From Burkholderiales bacterium (lineage in GTDB: Bacteria; Pseudomonadota; Gammaproteobacteria; Burkholderiales; Usitatibacteraceae): 6,836 nt of DNA. The notes under the pieces are model-generated. The model made no database searches. It was not told the origin of the DNA and worked only from the letters and a program-made list of their open reading frames with translations. Where the stretch lies: positions 1 to 6,836 of the forward strand of contig JANXWW010000359.1 in the NCBI GenBank assembly GCA_025350945.1. Direction: 5' to 3'. This document shows positions 1-5,457 of this stretch, piece after piece. A program made the position numbers and the translations under genes. How positions within the stretch are numbered: position 1 is the first letter of the stretch; each line of letters begins with the position of its first letter.

Positions 1-935
1 TCAATTTCGACATCCAAAAATTTGCTTAATTCATCCGGCTTGGACGCCACAATTTCCATCCCCTGCGCAATCAAACGATCACGCACCGCGGGCTCACTCA
101 ATACTTTTGTCAGCGCCGCATTCATGGCGGTAATAATCGCGGGCGGTGTTTTAGCGGGCGCAAAAACGCCCCACCATGCAACCGACTCGTAGCCCGGAAA
201 ACCCTGCTCGGCCATCGTTTTTACGTCCGGATATTTGGCAATTCGTTTTGCCGATGTCACCGCGAGCGGCACCAGATTTTTTCCATCCACTTGCGGGCTA
301 ATTAAAAACACCGTGCCCGCGATCAATGGCACTTGTCCGCCTACCGCATCCTGCAACGCTGGGCCGCCACCTTTGTAAGGCACGTGAATCAACTGAAAAT
401 TGCCTTGGTTTTGCAACTGCGTGAGTGCCAAATGCGCCAGGCTTCCCGAGCCGATACTGGCGAACGCATATTTACCCGGCTCTTTTTTCGACGCAGCGAC
501 GACTTGTGAAAAATCCTTCAGCTCGGTGGAAGGATGCGCGGCCACCATCATCGCCGAGCGCGAGATCAGCATCACCGGCACCAAGTCTTTTTTCGTATCG
601 TAGGAAAGATTGGGAATGAGGCTCGGATTCACGCCATGTGTATCGAACACGACTGCAAAGGTGTAGCCATCCGGATCCGCTTTCGCCACCGCCGCGGTGC
701 CAATCGAGCCAGACGCACCGCCTTTGTTGTCCACGATCACCGGCTGTTTTAGCAGCACTTGCAGCGGCTGCGCAATCACGCGCGCCACTTGGTCCACCGA
801 GCCGCCGGGGGGAAATACCGCAATGAGTTTAATTGGCTTGGCGGGCCATGCGGGTGCTTGCGCGCATACCGTCAACGCACCGGTGATACTCGTTAAAATC
901 AATATCGCGGTCACACGAGCAATAATATTTTTCAT
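1..935 (-). CDS. Bug-family (TctC-like) tripartite tricarboxylate transporter substrate-binding protein, C-terminus cut by window edge
   Basis: My own reverse-strand translation gives 311 uninterrupted codons from an ATG at 935-933 to the window edge. The N-terminus is a signal peptide: MKN, then a basic residue and a hydrophobic stretch (AILILTSITGALTV), with likely cleavage at VCAQA. The mature part begins AWPAKPIKLIAVFPPGGSVD followed by QVAR, the hallmark opening of Bug/TctC receptors. Later family motifs are VDNKGGASGSIGT, HVPYKGGGPALQD and AWWGVFAPAKTP. Family members run about 320-330 residues, so only roughly the last 10-15 are missing. These periplasmic Venus-flytrap proteins bind small carboxylates or amides and may deliver them to a TctA/TctB permease. 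No permease gene is in this window, as is common for the many orphan Bug receptors of Betaproteobacteria, so the ligand cannot be named. The ATG has only a weak ribosome-binding site of its own and overlaps the stop of a possible upstream leader ORF. Confidence 0.93.
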   Translation of the reverse strand, partial: MKNIIARVTAILILTSITGALTVCAQAPAWPAKPIKLIAVFPPGGSVDQVARVIAQPLQVLLKQPVIVDNKGGASGSIGTAAVAKADPDGYTFAVVFDTHGVNPSLIPNLSYDTKKDLVPVMLISRSAMMVAAHPSTELKDFSQVVAASKKEPGKYAFASIGSGSLAHLALTQLQNQGNFQLIHVPYKGGGPALQDAVGGQVPLIAGTVFLISPQVDGKNLVPLAVTSAKRIAKYPDVKTMAEQGFPGYESVAWWGVFAPAKTPPAIITAMNAALTKVLSEPAVRDRLIAQGMEIVASKPDELSKFLDVEI

Positions 936-1033
936 AAAAGGTTATCCAGAAATAGGTTGGCAGAAATAAGTTGGATTAAACGATAATCAAATGGAGCGTC
1001 TGCAATATTTGATCCATTATCATACTGTTTCAA
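932..1033 (-). CDS. putative 33-residue leader ORF, translationally coupled to the Bug receptor gene
   Basis: On the minus strand a TTG at 1033-1031 lies 7 nt after a near-perfect Shine-Dalgarno, AAGGAGGA (1048-1041). It opens 33 sense codons beginning MKQYDNGSNI and ending with FLDNLL. The TGA stop (934-932) overlaps the ATG of the Bug receptor (935-933) as ATGA, the classic arrangement for translational coupling, and the two are in different frames. The receptor ATG lacks a strong Shine-Dalgarno, which makes coupling plausible. The peptide has no run of a single amino acid typical of biosynthetic attenuators, no signal peptide, and no family I recognise. It is more AT-rich than the neighbouring genes. 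The sequence shows signal, spacing and overlap; expression and function are inferred. A chance ORF behind a chance Shine-Dalgarno remains possible. Confidence 0.5.
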   Translation of the reverse strand: MKQYDNGSNIADAPFDYRLIQLISANLFLDNLL

Positions 1034-1040
1034 TTTAGTA

Positions 1041-1048
1041 TCCTCCTT
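1041..1048 (-). promoter_or_regulatory. strong Shine-Dalgarno (AAGGAGGA) in the receptor 5' leader
   Basis: Read on the minus strand, 1048-1041 is AAGGAGGA, an extended match to the anti-Shine-Dalgarno. It lies about 105 nt upstream of the receptor ATG, far too distant to serve it directly. It is ideally placed, with 7 nt of spacer, for the TTG at 1033. The site is what singles out the leader ORF as possibly real. Confidence 0.6.
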
Positions 1049-1074
1049 GATTTAAACCGATATTGCTACCTGAA

Positions 1075-1740
1075 ATGCACCACGCAAAACCGTCCATCTC
1101 ACTCGATCATCTTGTCATCGGCACCAGCGATTTAAATCGCGGCAAAGTATGGCTGGAACGTTTTCTGGGCGTCACGTTAAGTGATGTCGGCACACACGTG
1201 CGCATGGGCACGCACAACCGTCTGCTCTCGCTAGGGCCGTCGGCGTATCTGGAATTAGTCGCGATTGATCCAGATGGTGCTGCACCCTTCATGCCGCGAT
1301 GGTTTGGACTCGACACCATTGATGTGCAAGAGCGCATCGCGCAAAAGCCGCGCTTATTGGGCTGGGTCGCGCGGACAAATGACATTGATGCGCTGGATAA
1401 AAAAACCGGTGGTGTGCTGGGTGGCGTTCACCCTATGACACGCGGCGATTTCAAATGGCGCATCACGATTCCGGAAGATGGTTATCCGGTTGAAGGCGGC
1501 CTCGTGCCCACGCTCATTCAATGGGATGTGCCGATGCATCCGTGTGATCGCATGCCCGATCAACAATGTCGGCTTGAATGGATGGAAGCCGCACATCCGA
1601 ACCCCAACAAAATTCAATATTTGCTAGCTGAATTGGGGCTCGAAAAATCACTCACGTTGACCTCAACACCGCCCTATTCCGGGATGACGATGTGCGCGTA
1701 TGTCCGTACGCCGGGCGGCGTTAAAACGCTGATGAGTTAG
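1075..1740 (+). CDS. glyoxalase-like (VOC superfamily) domain protein
   Basis: The product has 221 residues from the ATG at 1075 and resembles the Glyoxalase_3-type (PF13468-like) single-gene VOC proteins. The opening SISLDHLVIGTSDL is the standard first beta strand of a VOC module, with His12 where a metal ligand usually sits. It is followed by a WLERFLGV helix, HVRMGTHNRLLSLG, and AYLELVAIDPD, with Glu60 as a second candidate ligand. The middle contains LGWVART and LIQWD strands consistent with a second repeat of the fold. Members may be lyases, dioxygenases or isomerases, and the substrate cannot be inferred here. An in-frame TTG at 1063 would add four residues. ATG 1075 is preferred, although neither start has a good Shine-Dalgarno. 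It is the first gene of a three-gene plus-strand cluster; its stop overlaps the Shine-Dalgarno (AGGA) of the next gene. Confidence 0.82.
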   Translation: MHHAKPSISLDHLVIGTSDLNRGKVWLERFLGVTLSDVGTHVRMGTHNRLLSLGPSAYLELVAIDPDGAAPFMPRWFGLDTIDVQERIAQKPRLLGWVARTNDIDALDKKTGGVLGGVHPMTRGDFKWRITIPEDGYPVEGGLVPTLIQWDVPMHPCDRMPDQQCRLEWMEAAHPNPNKIQYLLAELGLEKSLTLTSTPPYSGMTMCAYVRTPGGVKTLMS

Positions 1741-1749
1741 GATGCAATC

Positions 1750-2253
1750 ATGAAAATAAGACAAACCCTCAAACGCATTTTTCTCAGCCTGCTGGTGGTG
1801 ATCGTCATCATCGCAGCACTCATCTCAATCGAAGTTTTAGGAGGACAACCCATGGGACTTTTCTCAGGCTCGCGCCCCGATGGATTAGGCTTTAACAACG
1901 GGCAATTCAAACCTCCATCGTGGAAACCCAATACGGTTTCTTCCACCGTGGAGAAATCGGATGCGACCCATTACATCGCGCCGATTGCATTTACGGGTGA
2001 TGCAAAAGACGCATGGAAAAAATTTATCGGCGTCGTGAAGTCACAACCGCGCGCCACGGTCGTGACGGAAAACGAAAAATATTTATACGCCGAATTTAAA
2101 ACACCGAGCATGGGTTTTGTTGACGATGTGGAAGCCGCGCTTGATGCAAAAGCAAACGTCATTCATGTGCGCTCGGCATCACGCCTGGGTGTGCGCGATT
2201 TTGATGCGAACCGGAAGCGCGTTGAAATTATTCGTGCGACGTTTGCAAAATAA
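1750..2253 (+). CDS. DUF1499 family protein with N-terminal membrane segment
   Basis: The 167-residue product has a basic start (KIRQTLKR) and a single hydrophobic segment at about residues 10-29. The DUF1499 domain follows: SRPDGLGF (41-48), KPNTVSS (59-65), HYIAPIAF (74-81), YLYAEFKTPSMGFVDDVE (111-128), RSASRLG (141-147) and NRKRVE (154-159). All are characteristic of the family, whose biochemical role is unknown. Many relatives have Cys in the PNCVSS motif; here residue 62 is Thr. The ATG at 1750 is preceded by AGGA (1739-1742) at a spacing of 7 nt, overlapping the stop of the VOC gene. A second in-frame ATG at 1852 (Met35) has a stronger Shine-Dalgarno and would give a 133-residue form without the membrane segment. 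Either start could be the main one. The next gene begins 2 nt after this stop. Confidence 0.85.
   Translation: MKIRQTLKRIFLSLLVVIVIIAALISIEVLGGQPMGLFSGSRPDGLGFNNGQFKPPSWKPNTVSSTVEKSDATHYIAPIAFTGDAKDAWKKFIGVVKSQPRATVVTENEKYLYAEFKTPSMGFVDDVEAALDAKANVIHVRSASRLGVRDFDANRKRVEIIRATFAK
1839..1845 (+). promoter_or_regulatory. internal Shine-Dalgarno AGGAGGA for alternative DUF1499 start at 1852
   Basis: AGGAGGA at 1839-1845 lies 6 nt before an in-frame ATG (1852), with textbook spacing. Translation from there would begin MGLFSGSRPDGLG, just at the conserved domain, and would skip the membrane segment. The motif also encodes Leu-Gly-Gly in the longer reading, so coincidence is possible. Confidence 0.5.
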
Positions 2254-2255
2254 AA

Positions 2256-2666
2256 ATGCGTTTGTGGCGATACTTGTGGCCGCTGCCGATTACATTGTTT
2301 GGCTTGATATTGGCAGGCATCGTGAAGGCCAGCGGCGGCGCTTGCCAGCGCTACGGCAATGCCCTGGAAGCCAGCAACGGCGCGGCTTCCCGGCTGCTGT
2401 GGCTAATGAATCCGTGGGCAAATATTGAAGCCATCACCTTGGGCCACGTCATCCTCGCGCGTAACACGGATACCGCCGCGCGCCTTCGCACCCATGAGCA
2501 CACACACGTGCGCCAGTACGAACGCTGGGGCGTGATTTTTCCGTTTGCGTATTTAACGTCGAGCGCAATTGCGGTGATAAAGGGTGGAGATGCTTATCGC
2601 GATAATGTGTTTGAGCGCGAGGCTTTTGCGGTGCAGTTGGAAGGTGAGCGGCGTATAAAACACTAG
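2256..2666 (+). CDS. small membrane protein with HExxH motif, putative zinc-metallopeptidase-like
   Basis: The 136-residue product has a hydrophobic N-terminal segment (about residues 5-23, PLPITLFGLILAGIV) and a second possible membrane segment around 93-108. Between them lies RTHEHTHVRQYERWG, giving a strict HExxH (His80, Glu81, His84). Downstream, DAYRDNVFEREAF offers Glu120 or Glu122 as a third zinc ligand in gluzincin style. I recognise this as a conserved hypothetical type in Betaproteobacteria (HERVHVRQYERWG-like core followed by YRDNxFEREA), not as a characterised enzyme. Peptidase activity is therefore inferred from the motif only. The protein is very short for a peptidase, and no substrate is known. 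The ATG starts 2 nt after the DUF1499 stop, with no clear Shine-Dalgarno, so translation is probably coupled. It is the last gene of the cluster. Confidence 0.75.
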   Translation: MRLWRYLWPLPITLFGLILAGIVKASGGACQRYGNALEASNGAASRLLWLMNPWANIEAITLGHVILARNTDTAARLRTHEHTHVRQYERWGVIFPFAYLTSSAIAVIKGGDAYRDNVFEREAFAVQLEGERRIKH

Positions 2667-2718
2667 CGTCGGCGCGGATTTTCAGACAAAAATGGCTGTA
2701 GATGCCCGCTCACGCTAG
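2663..2718. repeat. imperfect inverted repeat between convergent genes, possible bidirectional terminator
   Basis: CTAGCGT at 2663-2669, which includes the stop of the HExxH gene, is repeated inverted as ACGCTAG at 2712-2718. Extending inward, about 10 of 12 positions pair. The loop is long (about 42 nt) and no clear U-tract follows on either strand, so this would be an atypical terminator. Its place between two converging gene ends is the main argument for a role. Confidence 0.3.
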
Positions 2719-2733
2719 AGATATGATTTAAAT

Positions 2734-3435
2734 CTACGGCAACAACGCCGGCACCACCAACGCCATCGCCACCACCAAAATCATTCGGTTGCTATTGAAG
2801 AACGCTTTAGGCTGAGCCTCCGCATCAATAATGCCCAGCACCTTGCCGCCTTCGTCCAACACAGGCACGCAGATTTCGGATTGCACTTCGTCATCGCACA
2901 CATAAAACGCGCCGCCCGCAGCAGTATGTGCGGCGACATCATCAATGACTTTGGCGTGACCACTTAATCCCACGGTGCTATTGGTACTGCCTCTGGCGAA
3001 TGTTTCGTTCAGCGGAAATTCGGCGCGGCTGGGTCGGCCACGATAGGCAAGTTTCACCAATACGGGATCGCCGATTTTATTTGTGCGCGTTTGATAAATG
3101 CCCAACCAATCCGCACCGGCGAGCTGTGTGGCGTGTTCAACCAATTGATTGAGCAGCAGCAGCTTGCGCGTGTTGGCTTCACTGCGGCCGCCTAAAATCG
3201 GCGCGATGTCGTAGGGCTCGGGCGCTAATTCCTCAATCAACGAGCAGGTGCCATCTTCACTCAACATCGGCACTTTGTAGGTGTACAAGGTGTCGAGATT
3301 GAAGCCGGGCGGCAGATTGCCGAGCGCCGAAACAAAAGCGTGAATGGCGGTTTCAATCTGCGTTGATTCGGAAATCAAATGGTCAAGATTTGCCGTGAAA
3401 AGGTAGTGCTGGATTCTTTGGGATGTGGTTTGCAT
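2734..3435 (-). CDS. GAF-domain protein related to free methionine-(R)-sulfoxide reductase
   Basis: The product has 233 residues. An N-terminal region of about 100 residues has no recognised motif. A GAF domain covers roughly 100-210: ADWLGIYQTR (108-117), LVKLAYRGRPSRAEFPL (126-142), then FYVCDDEVQSEICVPVLDE (177-195) and GKVLGIIDAEA (197-207). The last two resemble the CDAxSxSEIVxP and GxxIGVLDIDS strands of fRMsr (YebR/MsrC) enzymes. Cys180 matches the position of the catalytic cysteine in that family. The segment where fRMsr enzymes carry their two other cysteines (CTRIPFGRGVCG-like) reads FARGSTNSTVGLSG here and has none. A sulfoxide reductase using a different resolving partner, or a GAF sensor, are both possible. 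The ATG at 3435 has AGGAAA upstream at a longish spacing of about 12 nt. The C-terminus ends in a hydrophobic stretch. Confidence 0.75.
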   Translation of the reverse strand: MQTTSQRIQHYLFTANLDHLISESTQIETAIHAFVSALGNLPPGFNLDTLYTYKVPMLSEDGTCSLIEELAPEPYDIAPILGGRSEANTRKLLLLNQLVEHATQLAGADWLGIYQTRTNKIGDPVLVKLAYRGRPSRAEFPLNETFARGSTNSTVGLSGHAKVIDDVAAHTAAGGAFYVCDDEVQSEICVPVLDEGGKVLGIIDAEAQPKAFFNSNRMILVVAMALVVPALLP

Positions 3436-3475
3436 TGTTGTGTGTTTTCCTGCTAATGAATTTTGTGGTTGTTTA

Positions 3476-3525
3476 GCACCACCCTCTCCCTCGGTCCCTC
3501 CCCCGTCGAGGGGGAGGGAAGCAAA
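3476..3525. repeat. left arm of a 50-bp inverted repeat, containing a C/G-rich hairpin
   Basis: The arm runs from GCACCACCCTCTCCC to GGGAAGCAAA and matches the reverse complement of 3627-3676 at 49 of 50 positions. Inside it, 3495-3504 (TCCCTCCCCC) pairs perfectly with 3510-3519 around a 5-nt GTCGA loop. The form resembles REP-like intergenic palindromes of proteobacteria. It lies 41 bp upstream of the GAF gene start. Confidence 0.9.
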
Positions 3526-3573
3526 GCTGCGTCTCCTAAAATTTTTGATGATTCAACGTTAAATCTCAATCAA

Positions 3574-3593
3574 TCGACTTAGCTCGACTTAGC
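3574..3593. repeat. tandem 10-bp direct repeat in the core of the inverted-repeat element
   Basis: TCGACTTAGC occurs twice head to tail. The second copy overlaps a small imperfect hairpin at 3581-3607 (AGCTCG..CGAGCT outer stem, CTTA..TAAG inner stem, GCGT loop). The core is otherwise AT-rich and I see no ORF in it. Confidence 0.7.
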
Positions 3594-3626
3594 GTTAAGC
3601 ACGAGCTCTTGCTGAAGAGGTTATGG

Positions 3627-3676
3627 TTTGCTTCCCTCCCCCTCGACGGGGGAGGAACCGAGGGAGAGGGTGGTGC
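3627..3676. repeat. right arm of the 50-bp inverted repeat
   Basis: This is the reverse complement of 3476-3525 with a single difference (position 3656 against 3496). Its inner hairpin is CCTCCCCC (3635-3642) with GGGGGAGG (3648-3655) around TCGAC; the one difference shortens that stem. The arm ends 34 bp downstream of the PLP-enzyme stop, so a read-through transcript could fold the two arms into a 50-bp duplex. Confidence 0.9.
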
Positions 3677-3709
3677 CAACTTGATTGAAACTCATCATTT
3701 TAAAAAACT

Positions 3710-4873
3710 TTACCCAGCAGCAATCTTTAACGCTTGCTCTAAATCATCAATCAAATCATTCGTCGCCTCAATCCCCACCGACAATCTCAATAAATCTATT
3801 GGCGCAGGGGTGCCCGCCCCTTCAACACTGGCGCGGTGTTCGATCAAACTCTCAACCCCGCCTAGCGAGGTCGCACGCTTCCATAATTGAACATTCGCCG
3901 CCGTCGCAATCGCAGCCGCCTCACCAGCCTTGACACGAATTGACATCATCCCGCCAAAGCCGCCCGTCATCTGTTTTTTAGCCACCGCGTGACCCGCAAA
4001 CGAAGGCAGGCCGGGATACATCACCTTAGCCACCAGCGGATGCTTTTCAAAATGCTCGGCAATTTTCTGAGCGGATACACACGCGGTGCGCACCCGCGGA
4101 TACAGCGTGCGCATGCCGCGTGTCAGCAGGAACGCTTCAAACGGCCCCAGCACCCCGCCAAGCTGTGCGCGGATCGTGCGAATGCGTTGCCATACCGGAT
4201 TATCCTCACGCGTCGTCAAGGTGCCTGCAATCACGTCTGAATGGCCATTGAGATATTTGGTGGCCGCATGCATGACAATATCCGCACCCAGCTTGAGCGG
4301 CTGCGACAATACCGGTGTGGCGACGGTCGAATCTACCGCCACCATTGCGCCATGCGCGTGCGCAATTTCGCAGGTCAAGGCGATATCGGTAATCGTCCAC
4401 AACGGATTCGCGGGGGTTTCAATCCAGACTAATTTTGTTTGTCCCGGCTTGATGGCGGCACGCACCGCATCAGGCGCATCCATATCGATAAAATCAATCT
4501 GCAAACCCCAATGCGTCGCAAAATTTTTCAGCCAATTGCGCAGCGACCAATACATCACCTTTGGGGCCAGCACATGATCTCCAGGCGATAATGCCTGAAA
4601 CACGGCTGTGGCTGCGGCCATGCCGGATGCGAACAATAGCGAAGCATGCCCACCTTCAAGTGCGGTCAATACCGCTTCGGCCTGATCGAAAGTCGGATTC
4701 TGATCACGCGCATACACGCGGCCTGAGCGATATTGATTGTCAGGATCGCGGATGAATGTGGTGGACGTGTAAATCGGCTCGACCACGCCTTTGGTTTTTT
4801 CATCCACCCAGCCTAAGGCCTGGGCGGCGATGCTTTCAGGCTGGACAGCGGGCTGTGTTTTTTTAATATCCAT
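3710..4873 (-). CDS. Cys/Met metabolism PLP-dependent enzyme (cystathionine gamma-synthase / beta-lyase family)
   Basis: The product has 387 residues from the ATG at 4873, a usual length for this fold-type I family. Visible landmarks are VEPIYTSTTF (31-40), YARDQNPT (54-61, phosphate-contacting Tyr and Arg from the neighbouring subunit), FASGMAA (81-87), VWIETPANPLW (149-159), VAVDST (178-183) and HAATKYLNGHSD (202-213) with the Schiff-base Lys206. Near the C-terminus, SLGGVESLIEH and LLRLSVGIE carry the carboxylate-binding Arg. The YGGT-type motif that stacks on PLP in typical members reads MYWSLRNWL here, so this is a divergent branch. Synthase, beta-lyase or gamma-lyase activity cannot be separated by eye, hence no symbol. 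An in-frame TTG at 4885 would add four residues and overlaps the Nudix stop as TTGA. The ATG is preferred, and coupling to the Nudix gene is likely in either case. Confidence 0.88.
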   Translation of the reverse strand: MDIKKTQPAVQPESIAAQALGWVDEKTKGVVEPIYTSTTFIRDPDNQYRSGRVYARDQNPTFDQAEAVLTALEGGHASLLFASGMAAATAVFQALSPGDHVLAPKVMYWSLRNWLKNFATHWGLQIDFIDMDAPDAVRAAIKPGQTKLVWIETPANPLWTITDIALTCEIAHAHGAMVAVDSTVATPVLSQPLKLGADIVMHAATKYLNGHSDVIAGTLTTREDNPVWQRIRTIRAQLGGVLGPFEAFLLTRGMRTLYPRVRTACVSAQKIAEHFEKHPLVAKVMYPGLPSFAGHAVAKKQMTGGFGGMMSIRVKAGEAAAIATAANVQLWKRATSLGGVESLIEHRASVEGAGTPAPIDLLRLSVGIEATNDLIDDLEQALKIAAG

Positions 4874-4881
4874 GGCGCATT

Positions 4882-5430
4882 TCAATTTTTCGGCTGCACA
4901 TTGATTAACGGCCGATCAATAAAGGTGACTTCCAGACCGCGCGATTTCATCCAGTCCGCCACCGCAAAACCGGTCGCGCGCGGCCATGGGCGCAGCTCGT
5001 GGGGCTGATAGCGCTTGGTTTCGGCCAGTTCGGGCGAGAGTTTTATGTCACCTTTCACGATCGCGTGATAGCACAGCATCACTTCATTTTTGCGTTCAAA
5101 AATGTAATTGCCGATGATATTGGTTTCGATTACATCGAGATTCGTTTCTTCCTTGACCTCGCGAATCACGCCTTTGATCGGATCTTCGTTACGCTCCAGA
5201 AAACCCGTGATCAATGCAAAAAAACCGTCCGGCCAGCCCGCGCCACGCGCCAGAATAATTTCGCCGTCTTGTTCCAACAGCACGCCGACTGCGGGTGTTG
5301 GATTGTCGTAATGAATGAAGCCGCAGGCGTCGGCAGAGCACGCAAGGCGCAACGTTGGGCCGCCATCTTCGGCAAATTCACGATCAGCAAGTGGCGTGGC
5401 GCAGCGTGGGCAGAACTTGAATGCAGTCAT
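4882..5430 (-). CDS. zinc-ribbon Nudix hydrolase
   Basis: The 182-residue product starts with a four-cysteine zinc ribbon (Cys7, Cys10, Cys31, Cys36; FCPRC and ACSADACGF). A Nudix domain begins at about residue 46. The Nudix box is G76-x5-E82-x7-R90-E91-V-x-E94-E95, with metal-binding glutamates intact. The usual Gly after EEx is Asn97 (EETNLDV). Zinc ribbon plus Nudix recalls NudC NADH pyrophosphatase, but the SQPWPFPxS NAD-specificity motif is absent and the protein is much shorter than NudC (about 257 residues). Activity on ADP-ribose, NADH or another nucleoside diphosphate derivative is therefore open. The start at ATG 5430 has no clear Shine-Dalgarno and lies 27 nt after the upstream gene's stop. 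The stop abuts the PLP-enzyme gene, so the two are very likely co-transcribed. Confidence 0.88.
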   Translation of the reverse strand: MTAFKFCPRCATPLADREFAEDGGPTLRLACSADACGFIHYDNPTPAVGVLLEQDGEIILARGAGWPDGFFALITGFLERNEDPIKGVIREVKEETNLDVIETNIIGNYIFERKNEVMLCYHAIVKGDIKLSPELAETKRYQPHELRPWPRATGFAVADWMKSRGLEVTFIDRPLINVQPKN

Positions 5431-5457
5431 GTTGTTTTAAATTTTTGCGCGATGTCG

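Noticed and set aside
400..969. Several overlapping short plus-strand ORFs over the Bug receptor gene
   Set aside because: They mirror the minus-strand receptor reading frame, which runs without a stop from 935 to the window edge and carries family motifs.
936..1074. Sigma-70 promoters in the divergent intergenic region
   Set aside because: TATCAT at 1018-1023 is a fair -10 for the plus strand, but no matching -35 lies at 16-18 nt; nothing convincing was found for the minus strand either.
2117..2428. Plus-strand ORF bridging the DUF1499 and HExxH genes in another frame
   Set aside because: It overlaps the ends of two well-supported genes in a different frame and has no motif of its own.
3476..3676. 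CRISPR array
   Set aside because: There are only two copies, in inverted rather than direct orientation, with no regular spacers and no cas genes.
3609..3933. Short plus-strand ORFs running from the inverted repeat into the PLP-enzyme 3' end
   Set aside because: The sequence is low-complexity translation of the repeat arm followed by antisense coding DNA; no ribosome-binding site supports them.
4086..4577. 163-codon plus-strand ORF opposite the PLP enzyme
   Set aside because: It is a shadow of a strongly supported enzyme gene, and its composition is that of a reverse-frame translation.
4873..4885. TTG at 4885 as the start of the PLP enzyme
   Set aside because: It would add only four residues and has no Shine-Dalgarno; the ATG at 4873 is the simpler choice, though the TTGA overlap keeps TTG possible.
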